From Symsagittifera roscoffensis (Eukaryota; Xenacoelomorpha; Acoela; Convolutidae): a DNA stretch of 64,000 bases. The DNA lies in contig NC_087069.1 of assembly GCF_963678635.1 (NCBI RefSeq), positions 50,664,938-50,728,937 of the forward strand. The letters are read 5' to 3'. The notes under the pieces are model-generated. The model did no database searches and was not told the DNA's origin. It saw only the letters and a list, made by a program, of their open reading frames with translations. Positions within the stretch are counted from its first letter, which is position 1, and each line of letters begins with the position of its first letter. Below, piece after piece: positions 20,901-32,900 of the stretch. The position numbers and the translations under genes were made by a program.

Positions 20901-23900
20901 TTGCACAAAACTTTTCAACCAATCAGCGCCCTTTAAGGCGTCGAAAATTGACAAATGTTATGGCTCATTTCTTCCAATTTTTTCAACATTGAGCTCTGAT
21001 TGGTTGAAAATATTTTGGCATGAAATGTGCGAAAAACGAAACGTCTTTTTCGGTTGATTTTTTAAACGTCGATTTACACAAAATTATTTGAGGTTAGCTG
21101 GAATGTTTGGCAAAAATATCTGCAAAAAAATCTGTTTTTCGGCTCTTTTTCGTACGTGGAATTGGCAGACTTTTCCACGTTTTCAACTTTTTAGCCAACT
21201 TGGCCAATAAGTTCAACTCATTCAAATTTTTGCTCAAAATTACTCGTGCCAAGATTAATTTTTCAGCTCCTTTATTTCTTGCCATTCTGTTTTTAGTGCG
21301 TTTTCCACGAACAAATTCTGATTTTCGTGACTTTTCGCAGAAATTATTTTTAAAAATGATTCCAAGCCATTATTCAGAAAATTCAATATGTGGTTAAGAT
21401 TTTTCATTGACTTTTTTTCGTGTTAATAGTGATAAGTTTTCATATTTAACTTTTTGTTGCCAATTGTTTTTCGGTCCAAAAGTTTTCAGTTTCTTTAAAT
21501 ATGATTTTTTGCTCTATCCAGCTATTCATCTCAGGAAAACTTTGGAGTAAAAAATGGAGAAGATTTAAGAGATAAGTAGGAATTATCTGAAGTACACAAT
21601 TTTCGGAAAAAGAATTGTTGGAAAAATTGAAAAGCGGAATTTTTACGCAAGTTTTGTTCATATTTGTTCATACTTCATATGTTCATATGAGTGAAAATTT
21701 CAAGTTACGAGGAGGTATTAATAAAGTCAAAATTATTCAATGATGAAATATGATTGAGTACGAGTAGAAAAAGTGGACATCGAAAAATTGAAGTTTTTCA
21801 GTTTAAAGTTATAGATGATAGAGGCAGAATTTTTTTGCTAGTTTCACGTGTTTGTTCTTACTACTCAAACCTTCCTCAAAATTTTCCCTGGAAAAATCTG
21901 AAATGTCACCGTTTTTTCTCTTCCGTCTTTTTTTCAGTTCTCAGCGTTTTTGAAGGATATTTTCCGATCGTTTTTAAACATTGAACTGTTCAGAGCTTAG
22001 ATATTTCATAGACATTTTGAAAAGATCTTACTCGATAGGCAGCGTCTGAATTTTTGGTGTTCTTCCATGATGGGAGTTTTCGTTTTCATGAGTTGTGTAA
22101 AAAAAGTAAAACTTGAACCCATCTTGAAAACGAGTTATTATAAAGTTAAATGAAAAAATAAATTGTCGCTTTTTTTACGAGGCCAAACAGAGCATTTGAT
22201 TAATAATAAGCGGATTTCGCAACAGGCCAAAATCTAGTTTGTATGCGGAGTCTGCAAATTTTAATCTGAATCCGCATAAACTTGCGGAATCTACTTGATT
22301 TTGTGGAAACTGTTTACATTTTCCGAATCCTGAACAGCTAGCTATATTCGCTCGTCGCAGAATCCCTAGCAAAACTAATGCATCGACAAAGCTTTCATTG
22401 GAGATATTTGTACGCGGAATCGACAGAAATTTTGTCAGCGGAATCCACTTACATTTTGGAACATGTTTGAACTCTTGTCTCCGGAATCCAGGTCTTACAG
22501 ACACCAAATTGTTCGCCTATTCAGCGCACAGTTTGGCCTCGTAATGTGCTATTTTCGACATGATATTAAAAATTTTGAAAAAACACGTTGTTTGTTCCAG
22601 GAACCAAGGTTCCGATAGTGTGCGTGATGGTCGAGGGGGGACCCGGCACAATCGACACTGCTCGTAATGCTCTGATAAACGGCACGCCCTGTGTCGTGAT
22701 TGATGGGTCAGGGAGGGGGGCTGATGTGCTGGCATTTGCTGTGAAAGTTGAGAGAAAGGGAAACAATTATACTTACTTTAGGCCCTTATAAACAAATATT
22801 TGAACAGAAAAAATAATTAAATAATTTTCAAAAATTTCAGTCAGTTTAAACTTTGCGAATATATTTTTTGAGAAAATATACAAAAAAAACTTTCTACCAA
22901 ACGCAACAGTTTAAAAGCATACATCAAATTGTATTTTCATTTACAATTTTGTTTATGAATTTTTCGTATTTTTATCACTTAAAAAATCAGTTTTTGCTTT
23001 TAATCGTTGATATAATGAGCCTAAATGTAATTAAAACCCTACGCTCAGTATCCCGATAAGCCGAAAGACAAAATAGAAGAATTAGTTCGAGAGAAGACAA
23101 GAAAAGATCTCAAACTCCAGGGGGACAATCTGGACAAAATAGTAAACTGGTTGATGGAATGTCTCGTATTCAAGGACAAAATCAGAGTGTTCGAATTTGA
23201 TGAAGATGACGGCGAATCGGCGGGTAATTATTATTTCAGCCAAATTTAGGACTTTTTTTAGCCAAATTTAGCCAAAAATACCATTAAACTCACTAATTCA
23301 TTAAACTTGGAATTAAACTCAAGAACAAAAAAGACTTTTCTAATTAGCAATAATTAGTTCAATCTTTTATGTCGTCTTATCGATGATTGATACAATCTTG
23401 AAACATTATTTGAAAAACTTTGCGTGAAATAATTTATTTCTGGATTCCCATTTAGTCAGTTAGATGTCATTACGTTAGAAAACAAAAAGTCATTTGAATT
23501 GTACTTTTTACCTAATTTTTTCCTGCTATTAGGTGACCTGGACAAAGCAATTCTTCAAACGCTCCTCGAAATGGGAGGGTTGGACGTTCGAACCCAGCTC
23601 GAGCTATCCCTTCTTTGGAACAGACATGACATGGCTGATCAAGTTTTGAGGAAAAACAAGGATCAAATCGACATGCGCGACATCGAAGAATTCCTAACCA
23701 AATCTTTAATCGAAAACAAACTAGAATTTGTCAAAATCTTTGCTGAAATCGTAACACTTCCAAATTTTCTGACAAAAGGCAAACTTGAAGAGCTCTACAA
23801 TGACACATTGAAGTTTTCGACAGAGAAATTCCTTCTGGAAACGTTGGAAACGAAAGAAGGAAAAAAGCATATTCCCCGACGAACTTTGGAAGATATCCAA

Positions 23901-26900
23901 TCTGCGCTGCTAAAAGTTTCAAATATTGAGTATGATCCTCAATATTCGATGATAGAACGAACTGATCCTTCGAAAGATGCGGTAAACAACATCCTCAGCA
24001 AGAAAAAACGACGGAACAATAACAACAAGATTCATCACGCTCAAGAATTAAGCTCAAATCAAAGTTACCTGCAAACTTTCAGACATCCAGAACGCGAATT
24101 GTTCGTTTATTCACTTTTGTTCATTCGACCCGAAGCAAGTGAATATTTCTGGGAAGATATGCTATGCAAAACATCGGCTGCGCTTTTTGCGATTCTAGTT
24201 TCAAAGACCATTTTGAATTCATCTGGCGTTCGTGTTGACATAAATTTGCAAATTAAAGTCGAAAATATGCACGACCTTTATGAATTCCGAGCCAAAGGAA
24301 TCTTAAATACCTGTTACGATTCAGACGCCAAAAGGTGTCAAACAGTGTTGAAAGCCGAACACGAACCATGGGGATCAAAAACTTGCCTCGATTTAGCTAT
24401 TCGGGCTGATTGCAAGGATTTCATTGCTCAAAGTGGCTGCCAAACATTAGTTCGCGAAGTTTGGCTGGGAAAACTAAGCGATCGAAACCCGTATTGGAGA
24501 ATTGTGGGCGCAGCTTTGATACCGTTTTTTATATACGCACTGTGGTTTAAAGTTGACGTTTCAATCGAGCAAGCCGAACTGGAACAAGACAGAAAACGAT
24601 TGAATCAAGACGATAGTGAAACAAATGGAATACTGAAAAATAACAATAAAGGAGACATTGCAATTCAGAAAGATTCGCCAACCAGACCAGAAACAGCGGA
24701 ATTGCAGGTAGAAATTTGAATTTTATAGACTAAAATATAAATTGCAAAATTGTTCCCATCTTACCGCACTCGATTTTCATGAAGAATAATCGATTTTAGT
24801 GGATTTTCTTGACAGAAAACTTAACGCATCTAACCAGTTTGCCCAACCAGTTTCAAGCGCTAGTAATCGACTATATTATTGTTTCAGTGCCACTCCAACT
24901 GAAATTTAGAGAAAAAAAATCCATTTTATTCAAATAATAATTGGTTGTAATCTCTCTTTTTGAAATCAAAATAAAATCAATTATGGTTCATTTTAGTCGA
25001 TTACAATCAATTTTAATCGATCTAATTTTCGAAAAAAAAATTGTATAGACTATCATCAATAATAGTCAATTTTTTCATCCCAACCTCTAATTCATTTGTT
25101 TTGCACAAAAAATTCATTATAATCGATGATAATTGATTACAATTTCTTTCAATTGTTTGCCCATTCTGTCATCGCCCATGCATCTGAATTGCCTTATTTT
25201 AAGCTTTTCGTAGACATTGACTTACATGAAAATTTTAAGAATTAATTTAAAAGTTTTCAAATCAACTCAAACTTTTGATTTTTTGTTTTTTCGTTTCTTC
25301 TTTCACAATGCTCATTTTTTCACACCAAAATGTCAGCATATTTCTTTAGCTTCATGACTTATTAGGAAGAATCATTTTTCATCTACCGCGGGAGCCTCTC
25401 AACTAAAAAGAAGGGATATCCATGAAACTTTTTTTGTGATAAAACTTTGTGCTCAGATGAACCAAACTGTGACAACTATCACTTTGTAGATTTTGTTGTT
25501 GACAGAAATATAATAACCCGTAGAATATATTTAAAGTAAAACATTTATGTCACTAAATTTTAGCAAAATAAAAAATTACAATAGATTATAGTCGATTTTA
25601 ATTAGCTTAAGCAGTTTTTTGTATGGGCTATGATAAATTATAATCAATTAAAAGATATTATAATCCCTTGGAAAATATCACGATTATAATCATTTATAAA
25701 TCCTTCAATCACCTAATTTTGGTAATTATATTCATTTTTAAATGTCAAAAAATCATCCTAATAATCCGTTATAATCGGTTACTTACGCCTAAACTTGGAT
25801 GCGGCTTGACCTAGTTTTGCCTTCTCAATTTTCAGATTTTTGCAACGTTAACACCCCCCTCCCCCCTACGTTTATTAACATTTATCCCCAGTTCGTTTTT
25901 CATTAACAATTGCACCCACCCCTTCCCATTACCCTCCCCCAATCCCCCTCCACATTCCCCCTTCGCCATTCCCCGACATTCAATAACAATTCATTCTAGT
26001 TTCCATGAGTGCATAATCAAAAAACAACACAACTTTTTGGTAAAAAAGAGCTACTAAAACACAAGAAACTGCGTTTTGGCAACTTGGTCTGGGTTTCTGG
26101 AATCCTCTTTCTTGTCCTTCATGAACAGGCAAATACCCTCCCCAAATTTATTAAGTACGTCAAACCAATACGCTAATTTTGCAAAAAAAATGCTTTTAAT
26201 GGCTGGCGGAACCTAAAAAATTTTTCTGAAGGCGCCGTGGGTGCTAAAAAACACTTATTTTGTGCAGGGGAAGCGCGCCAAAAAACGTAACTTTTTGGTC
26301 AAAAAATTCCAAAAAATGCCTAAAAACGCCTGTATGATTTGGGAGAAAAGCATTTTGGTTGACATAAAAAAATCCGCCCACCGTTGACATAAAAAAATCT
26401 AGGAGAAAATCCTAGATCCGCCCCTGAATTACATGTATATTTAAAAAACAAGCTACAGACTTAATAGGGGCTAATAATTAAGTTCATTTAATAAAAAAAT
26501 TTGGTCTTTTGCCCATCTAGCGTCCAGCTAAATAGTAAAACTACCCTATAATGGGATAAAATTGTTTTGTTAGTAGAACCGGGTTAAGCTTCAAGGGAAA
26601 GAAAAAATATTTTTTTAGCTTTATAAAACATTCTCATAACGTAATTTCTCAGTTTTTCGTGTGATAAACTCAGTAAATGTTTTTTGGATTTTTGACTCGA
26701 ACAGCAATTTTTTGAAATTTTGACATTAACAGCCATGTAATTTCTGTTAGTTAAGACGATTTATCCACAAGGGAAAGGACCAACATACGAGCTGTTCAGT
26801 TCTTCACGAAGAACCGCTGATGTACCCCTGGTTAATTATTTTTCTTTCTTTTTTTTTCTTCTCCAGGTCCTGGAGAGCGAAGATTCTCTTCTCTCCTCTT

Positions 26901-29900
26901 CCAAGATGAAGAACGGGGAGTTGAACATGTTCTACAGATACAAATATTTCTACACCGCACCAATTGTCACCTTCATCCTCAATCTGATCGCTACTGTCGC
27001 ATTCTTGGTCCTATTCAGTATCGTCACTTTGGATGGTACGTATATTCATTTCTAATTTCGAAAAAAAAATCAAATTAGTTATAAAACGTGGTAGAAAAAA
27101 AGTTTCATTAAAAAAATGGACAAAGCAAAGTGTAACATTTGGTATAATTTATTAAAAATTAGAAATATTAGTTGCAAAAAGAACTTTTGGGAGTATTTTT
27201 TGATTAACATTAAAGTTGCTTACTGAATTTTCTTTCTTCGCCAACATATTGGACCCCATCACGAAAATCATTTTGGTCGACCTAAAAAAATCGACAAAAT
27301 TTGTGAGAGTATTCTTTTTGAAAGTCCGTGCACCCCCCACCCTCTCCCTCAATCTCCCCATCGAGAAAGAGAAAGTTCTCCGCTCCTGCTCTGAAAAATT
27401 TTGTTTGTTCTGCTTTAAAATTTTTTGAAATTGATCGTTTGTTCTTTTAATTATTTTTTGACTATTTTTATTTTTTGATTTTTCTGTAGATTTTCTTTTT
27501 TGACATTCGACTTTTCTTTTTTGTCTTCTTATCTCACATAATTATCAATTAGGGCTGAAGAAAACGCCGAGAGTGGAAGAGTACGTGATCATATTCTGGA
27601 TGCTCAACTTAGCCCTGGAGGAATTGAGACAGTTCGTCATCATATCAGAATCCACTCTGATGAAAAGGATTGACGTTTTCTTCGAAAACAAGTATGACAA
27701 AGACAAAAAAAATCATTAAATAGGTCAACGATTTAAACTGGTTTTTGTGCAAGTTTAAACATAATTCTAAATAACTCAAATTTTTTCTCTAAAAGTTTCA
27801 TCGAACTCTTATCAATATCAGTAAAGAAAGCAAAGCCGCCAATTTTTGCATTCATGTGAGGAAACGTGTCTTTTGGGTTTTTTCTCCATTATTTCCTGCA
27901 TCTCCAAAATTTTGAGCACAGCAGTTTTTGACATTTTTTTTTATTTCTTCCAAAAAATATTGTTGTGTTAAGCTAAAAATTATAAAGATATTTCACTTGT
28001 GATTTTTTAGAAACTTATGGGTGCTTAAAAATTGCAAATTACCCAGTTTAGGACAATTGATGAGCCATATATTTGGTGCAATTAAGGCGTAAGCGGAATT
28101 TTAATCCGTCATAGAGATTCTTTCAAATTGAATGGGGGCATGCGATAAGGTTGATTTAAATTTTGCGAACTGCAAATTCGACCACTTTGTATTTTGCATA
28201 GCAAGCATCTGGGAGGATGATTTTCTAAAAAAAACTCCAAAAAACAGGTTTGAGTTTTTTCTTGTTTTAAAATTTCATCCACTTTTTGAAGCGAAAAAAT
28301 CTGTAAACTACCAATTGATATATTTTGTGCGTGGTAACTTTTTGTGTAAAATTACGTTGCTTGCCTCAATTAAATTTAAAGGATTTGCCGTTTACGCTTT
28401 AATAGAACAAAATAAATTGCGCTCTGATTAACCAATTATTAATTGTAGTCGTCAAAGTAGTCCCAAAAAAAACCATATTGAAATTTTGCGAAAAAGATCA
28501 CATTTACAAAATTTGATTGTTCCGAGTTGCGAAGAAAATGAACAATAAATTTTGTGAAAAAGATCACTTTTACAATATTTCCTTGTTTCGACTTGCGAAA
28601 AAAATGAAGAATATATTTGATTGGCGTGGTTTTCTATTTGCATCAGTGTTGAAAGAAATTTATCTCGGCTATCGATCCATGGATCTTCATGGGCCCCACA
28701 AAATTCACACACTACTATATTAACTTGTTTCTCGAGTGTAGCCAAGTTGTTCGTTCTATAATTTGATGCTGAAATTGTACCGCGCATTATTTACGCGTAT
28801 TGATTCATCCCGCTCTACAAATCACTCCAAATTGAATTGAGCCAAGTTAACTGGTCGTTTTAAATCAATACATCACTCAAACTTTAGGACTTAAAATCTC
28901 ATTTTGTCAGCCTTAGTGTAACATTATAATTTGTCAAAATTCTATTAATCATAAAATTTTTGAGAACATTTAATAAGCAGTCGGAAGAATCAGCATTTTT
29001 TCCTCAGATACGAGCTGCCTTTTTTCTAAAATGTTTTCGATCAACTTTTCTTTGTTTAGATGGAATGCAGTGGATTTAGTGGCTCTGACGTCATTCGTTC
29101 CTGGGTTAGTCATGCGCATGAACGAGGACTGGGGTGAGCAAATTTAGACACCGCGTGAAAACTACAATTGTCAATAAGAACTTGTTGAAAACGGAAAAAA
29201 CAATGAGACGAAGCATAATGTAGCAATTTGGCATATTTAAATGAACAGTAAATCTAGTAAAAAGCTCGCCACTCGATGAAAATCATCGGTAGAGTTAAAA
29301 TGAAACCTAAAAACCCCAGTGCGTAAAAACTTGTAAAATTAGGTATCGAGCGAAAGTCGGTAGTCAAATTATTTTCATCATCGTGTCCAAAAACCTATTT
29401 CATGACTTGAAATCGTTTTTTCTTGCTGTTTCGCAGCCTTATTTTTCCAACGTATTTACCAGGTAACAGGGTTAGAGTCAAAACGTAAAAATGGCTCCAT
29501 TGGAAGCTCTTTTTTTGTTTTTGTTTGCCGCCAAAAACAATAAGAATCTCTCTGATAACAACTTCCAGCTTTTCGAATCGTAAATGAACCATATGAGAAC
29601 TAGAAGTCAACTTTTAGCGTGGCTTAAGAACTTTCTCGAAAGGTTTTCTTCTATAAGCGTACGTTATTTAGGCAATATTGTTACATCTTTTTTAAGAATT
29701 ACAAAAAGAACGTTAAATCGGTATTTTGGCAATTTTGCCAACCAACTTACTGCAACATCTGATGGATTTTTCTCTGATGGAAAAAAATAAAAATTTGGCT
29801 TGCATTGACATCGTATGCTCGGCAAGCTCTCATTTTATTTTTTTGATGAGGTAATCGGTCTCAAAATTTTGAAGTCTGGAATTTAAGATCGCATGTCAGC

Positions 29901-32900
29901 CTGGACCATAATTAGCAAACTGCTTTCTAATTTAATTTTAAAGACTGTTATTGCTTACAATCTCGATAGCCATAAGTTCGAACCGACAAAATGTATAAAA
30001 TATAGAGCTGTAGTCCAATCTTGATTGAAATTAGCAGTCTCACTGGAATTTGAGACCTTCATTTTGCCTGAAAAACCAGCGTTTGCATGCAAAAGCAATC
30101 TGCTGAAATTGAAAATTTGCCTTTTACTACGAAATCTGTATACTCGAAAGTTTTTAACTTCTTGTACACAAATTTAATTTTAAAAAGAATAGAAAATCTG
30201 CTCACAATGAGACAAAACAACGTATATTTTTAAATAGAAATGAATCCAAGTTTGATAAAGTTCAGTATATCAAAACTATTAACCCAAAACTTTTCGATAC
30301 TGTTTTTTTTCAACTTTGTATATTTGCTCATGTAGGGAATTCTTCAATTTTGTTTAGACCTCTTGAATGTTGCACATGGTTTCTACGTGGTTACTTTAAT
30401 TCTGTACTTCATTCGATTCACCAGTGTGTTTTCAATGCACAACTATTTGGGACCTAAAATAGTGATGATTTCCAAAATGCTCACTGATCTTGGATTCTTC
30501 TTCTGCATTGCTCTGGGTTAGTAAAAAACTGTGAAGTTTCTTTAAATGTTAAAACTTTTGATGAGTTCATCTTTGAGGCATTTCATCAAACCAAAATTTA
30601 AATAGCCATTTTCAATTAGAACTTTTGCTGGTCTGAAACGTATTGACAACTTGAGCGAAACTGTTTTGGGACAGTAACCGCAAAATTATAAGCATATAGT
30701 ATTGCGTAAGCGGCTGCTTAATCAGGCTCAAAGTCCTTGTTCATTCAATAGGGAAAATCAATCGGTTTTTCTATAAGAAAATAACACTAACTATATCACC
30801 ATAAGTTTTTCACATGGTTGGAACGTTTTGTAAAATCTGAACAAATTGCTTATATATATTTTTTCATTTTAGAGGCATCAATGTGTTTTCAAAACTAAAA
30901 AAGTATTTCACAGACGCGAGAGGGCAGTTTGAACCTCAAGGGTTTTGTCTTTTCTCCTGTTACGAGCAGTTTTGAATACAGGAATTGATATCGAAGGTTA
31001 TGAAGTCAACGCTGAAAGCTTTAATATGATATCACTTCTCTGATAACGTTGTATTTGCGTGAAAAAAATGAACAAGTACAACCTAATAATTACTTTTTGG
31101 TTGTCCAAATTACGAAACTTCGAAAACAGAGGAAAAAATACGAAACATGTGAAATCCTCAAAAAAAAACAACTGATGGTTATAATTTGAACAAAATATAG
31201 GATATTGAGTTGGAGGTTGGTCCAAAACAATTTAGTCAATAACAATCGCTGCAATATATTCCAGTTTACGTCGTGGCCTATGGAGTTGCAGTTCAATCAC
31301 TGATCTACCCTGGTATCACTCAACCTGCATTCAGTATACCTTGGGGGGTCTTTTTCCGATCATACTTTGAGATGCTGGGCGAGCCCAACTTCGAAGAGAT
31401 AGGCGCTACACATTTCGAGAACTGCACTGAAGGTAAGAAAAACAATCAATTTGGTAAACTCGAAGGTCCTCTTCTTCATTTGAATATTACCTCCTCTTCT
31501 TTAAATAGCATTTGTTATTATCTCGTTTCAGAATATAGAAAAAAAACCAACGCAGTTTTTCGCTGAATAGCATACTTTTTCTCCAAGTTTTGAACCATGG
31601 AAAATTAATAAACATTGAACCTAAGCGAAACAGTTTAATATAACGCAAACTTTATCGAGAAAAATGATTTTTTTTCTGGTTTCCAGGATCTGAAGCCTTG
31701 TGGCCGATGGAAGATTGTCCAGATGAGAGGAAAACGGTATTCGCCATAGTGTTGAAGGCACTCTACATGTTATTCACTAATGTGTTGCTTCTCAACCTTC
31801 TGATTGCTATTTTCAACAACAGGTAACCTAGCAACAGTCTCGGAAAAAAATTCTGTAAACACCACAAAGTTTTCTCATATCTTGATTCGATAATTGTTTT
31901 TCCTGTAGAATATCAGAGGCTGCGTAGGCTTAAAAATTGGCAAAAGTGCAACGCACACAGTCTTAAAAAATTCCTCAAAACAGAACAGCTAACTAAGATT
32001 TTTCAGTTAGTCTTAATTGCAAGAAAAACCATATAGTTAGCGCTTTTCAAAACTGCTGTCTTTTCTGATTAAAAACAAAAACTTGAGCAATGATTTGACC
32101 AACTAATCAAATTTAAAACCGGTGATAGGTTTTTCTGCAATTTTGATTTTTGGATGAACTTTTTTTAATTTTTTTTTTGAAAACAATAAATTGAGGAGGA
32201 TAGGTCGGGAAAAAAGCAGAAAAGGTAAAATCTGGTAATTTTAATGCACACAACAAATTTGTGATACATACTCATTAAAAAATGTTTGCGTTGTTGAGGT
32301 TTAAGTTTTGAAGTTAAATTTACTTTCTAGAAAAACTAATCACTTAATTATCGCTCTTTTTCATGACTTATCCTGCGTAAATTTTTCACGTTTGTTTCTT
32401 TACCATGTCCGATACTTACAAAAATTAAACGTCAAATTATATGAGAATTAACCAGGCTTTGACAAACGTATTATACTCAACCTTAGTTAAACCTTAAAAT
32501 GCTACGTACAGAAAAAAAATTAATTTTGAGCAAAATACAGTGATTTGGATTGAAAAATTGGAAAGGTATTGATATCTAAAACAAAACTTAGATACGAAGA
32601 TGTGAACAAAGAGAGCAATGTGTACTGGAAGTTCCAGGTGTTTGAGGTCATCAAGGAGCACTACAACCGGTGAGTCATAATCAGATGTTTTTCAATAACT
32701 TTTTTCCCCTTCAGTTAGTTGGAATGGAGTCTATGAGCTATCACTTGAAAGTATTGCAGAAAAAATCTGAAATAATAGAAAAAATTTTTGGTGTTTTTGT
32801 TGTTGCACAACATAAAAAAATTTCATATCAGAATTCATTTGATTTTTTTATGGGAAAATGCATTTTCAACTTGTCGCAACTTATCATTTTCAAGTTATGT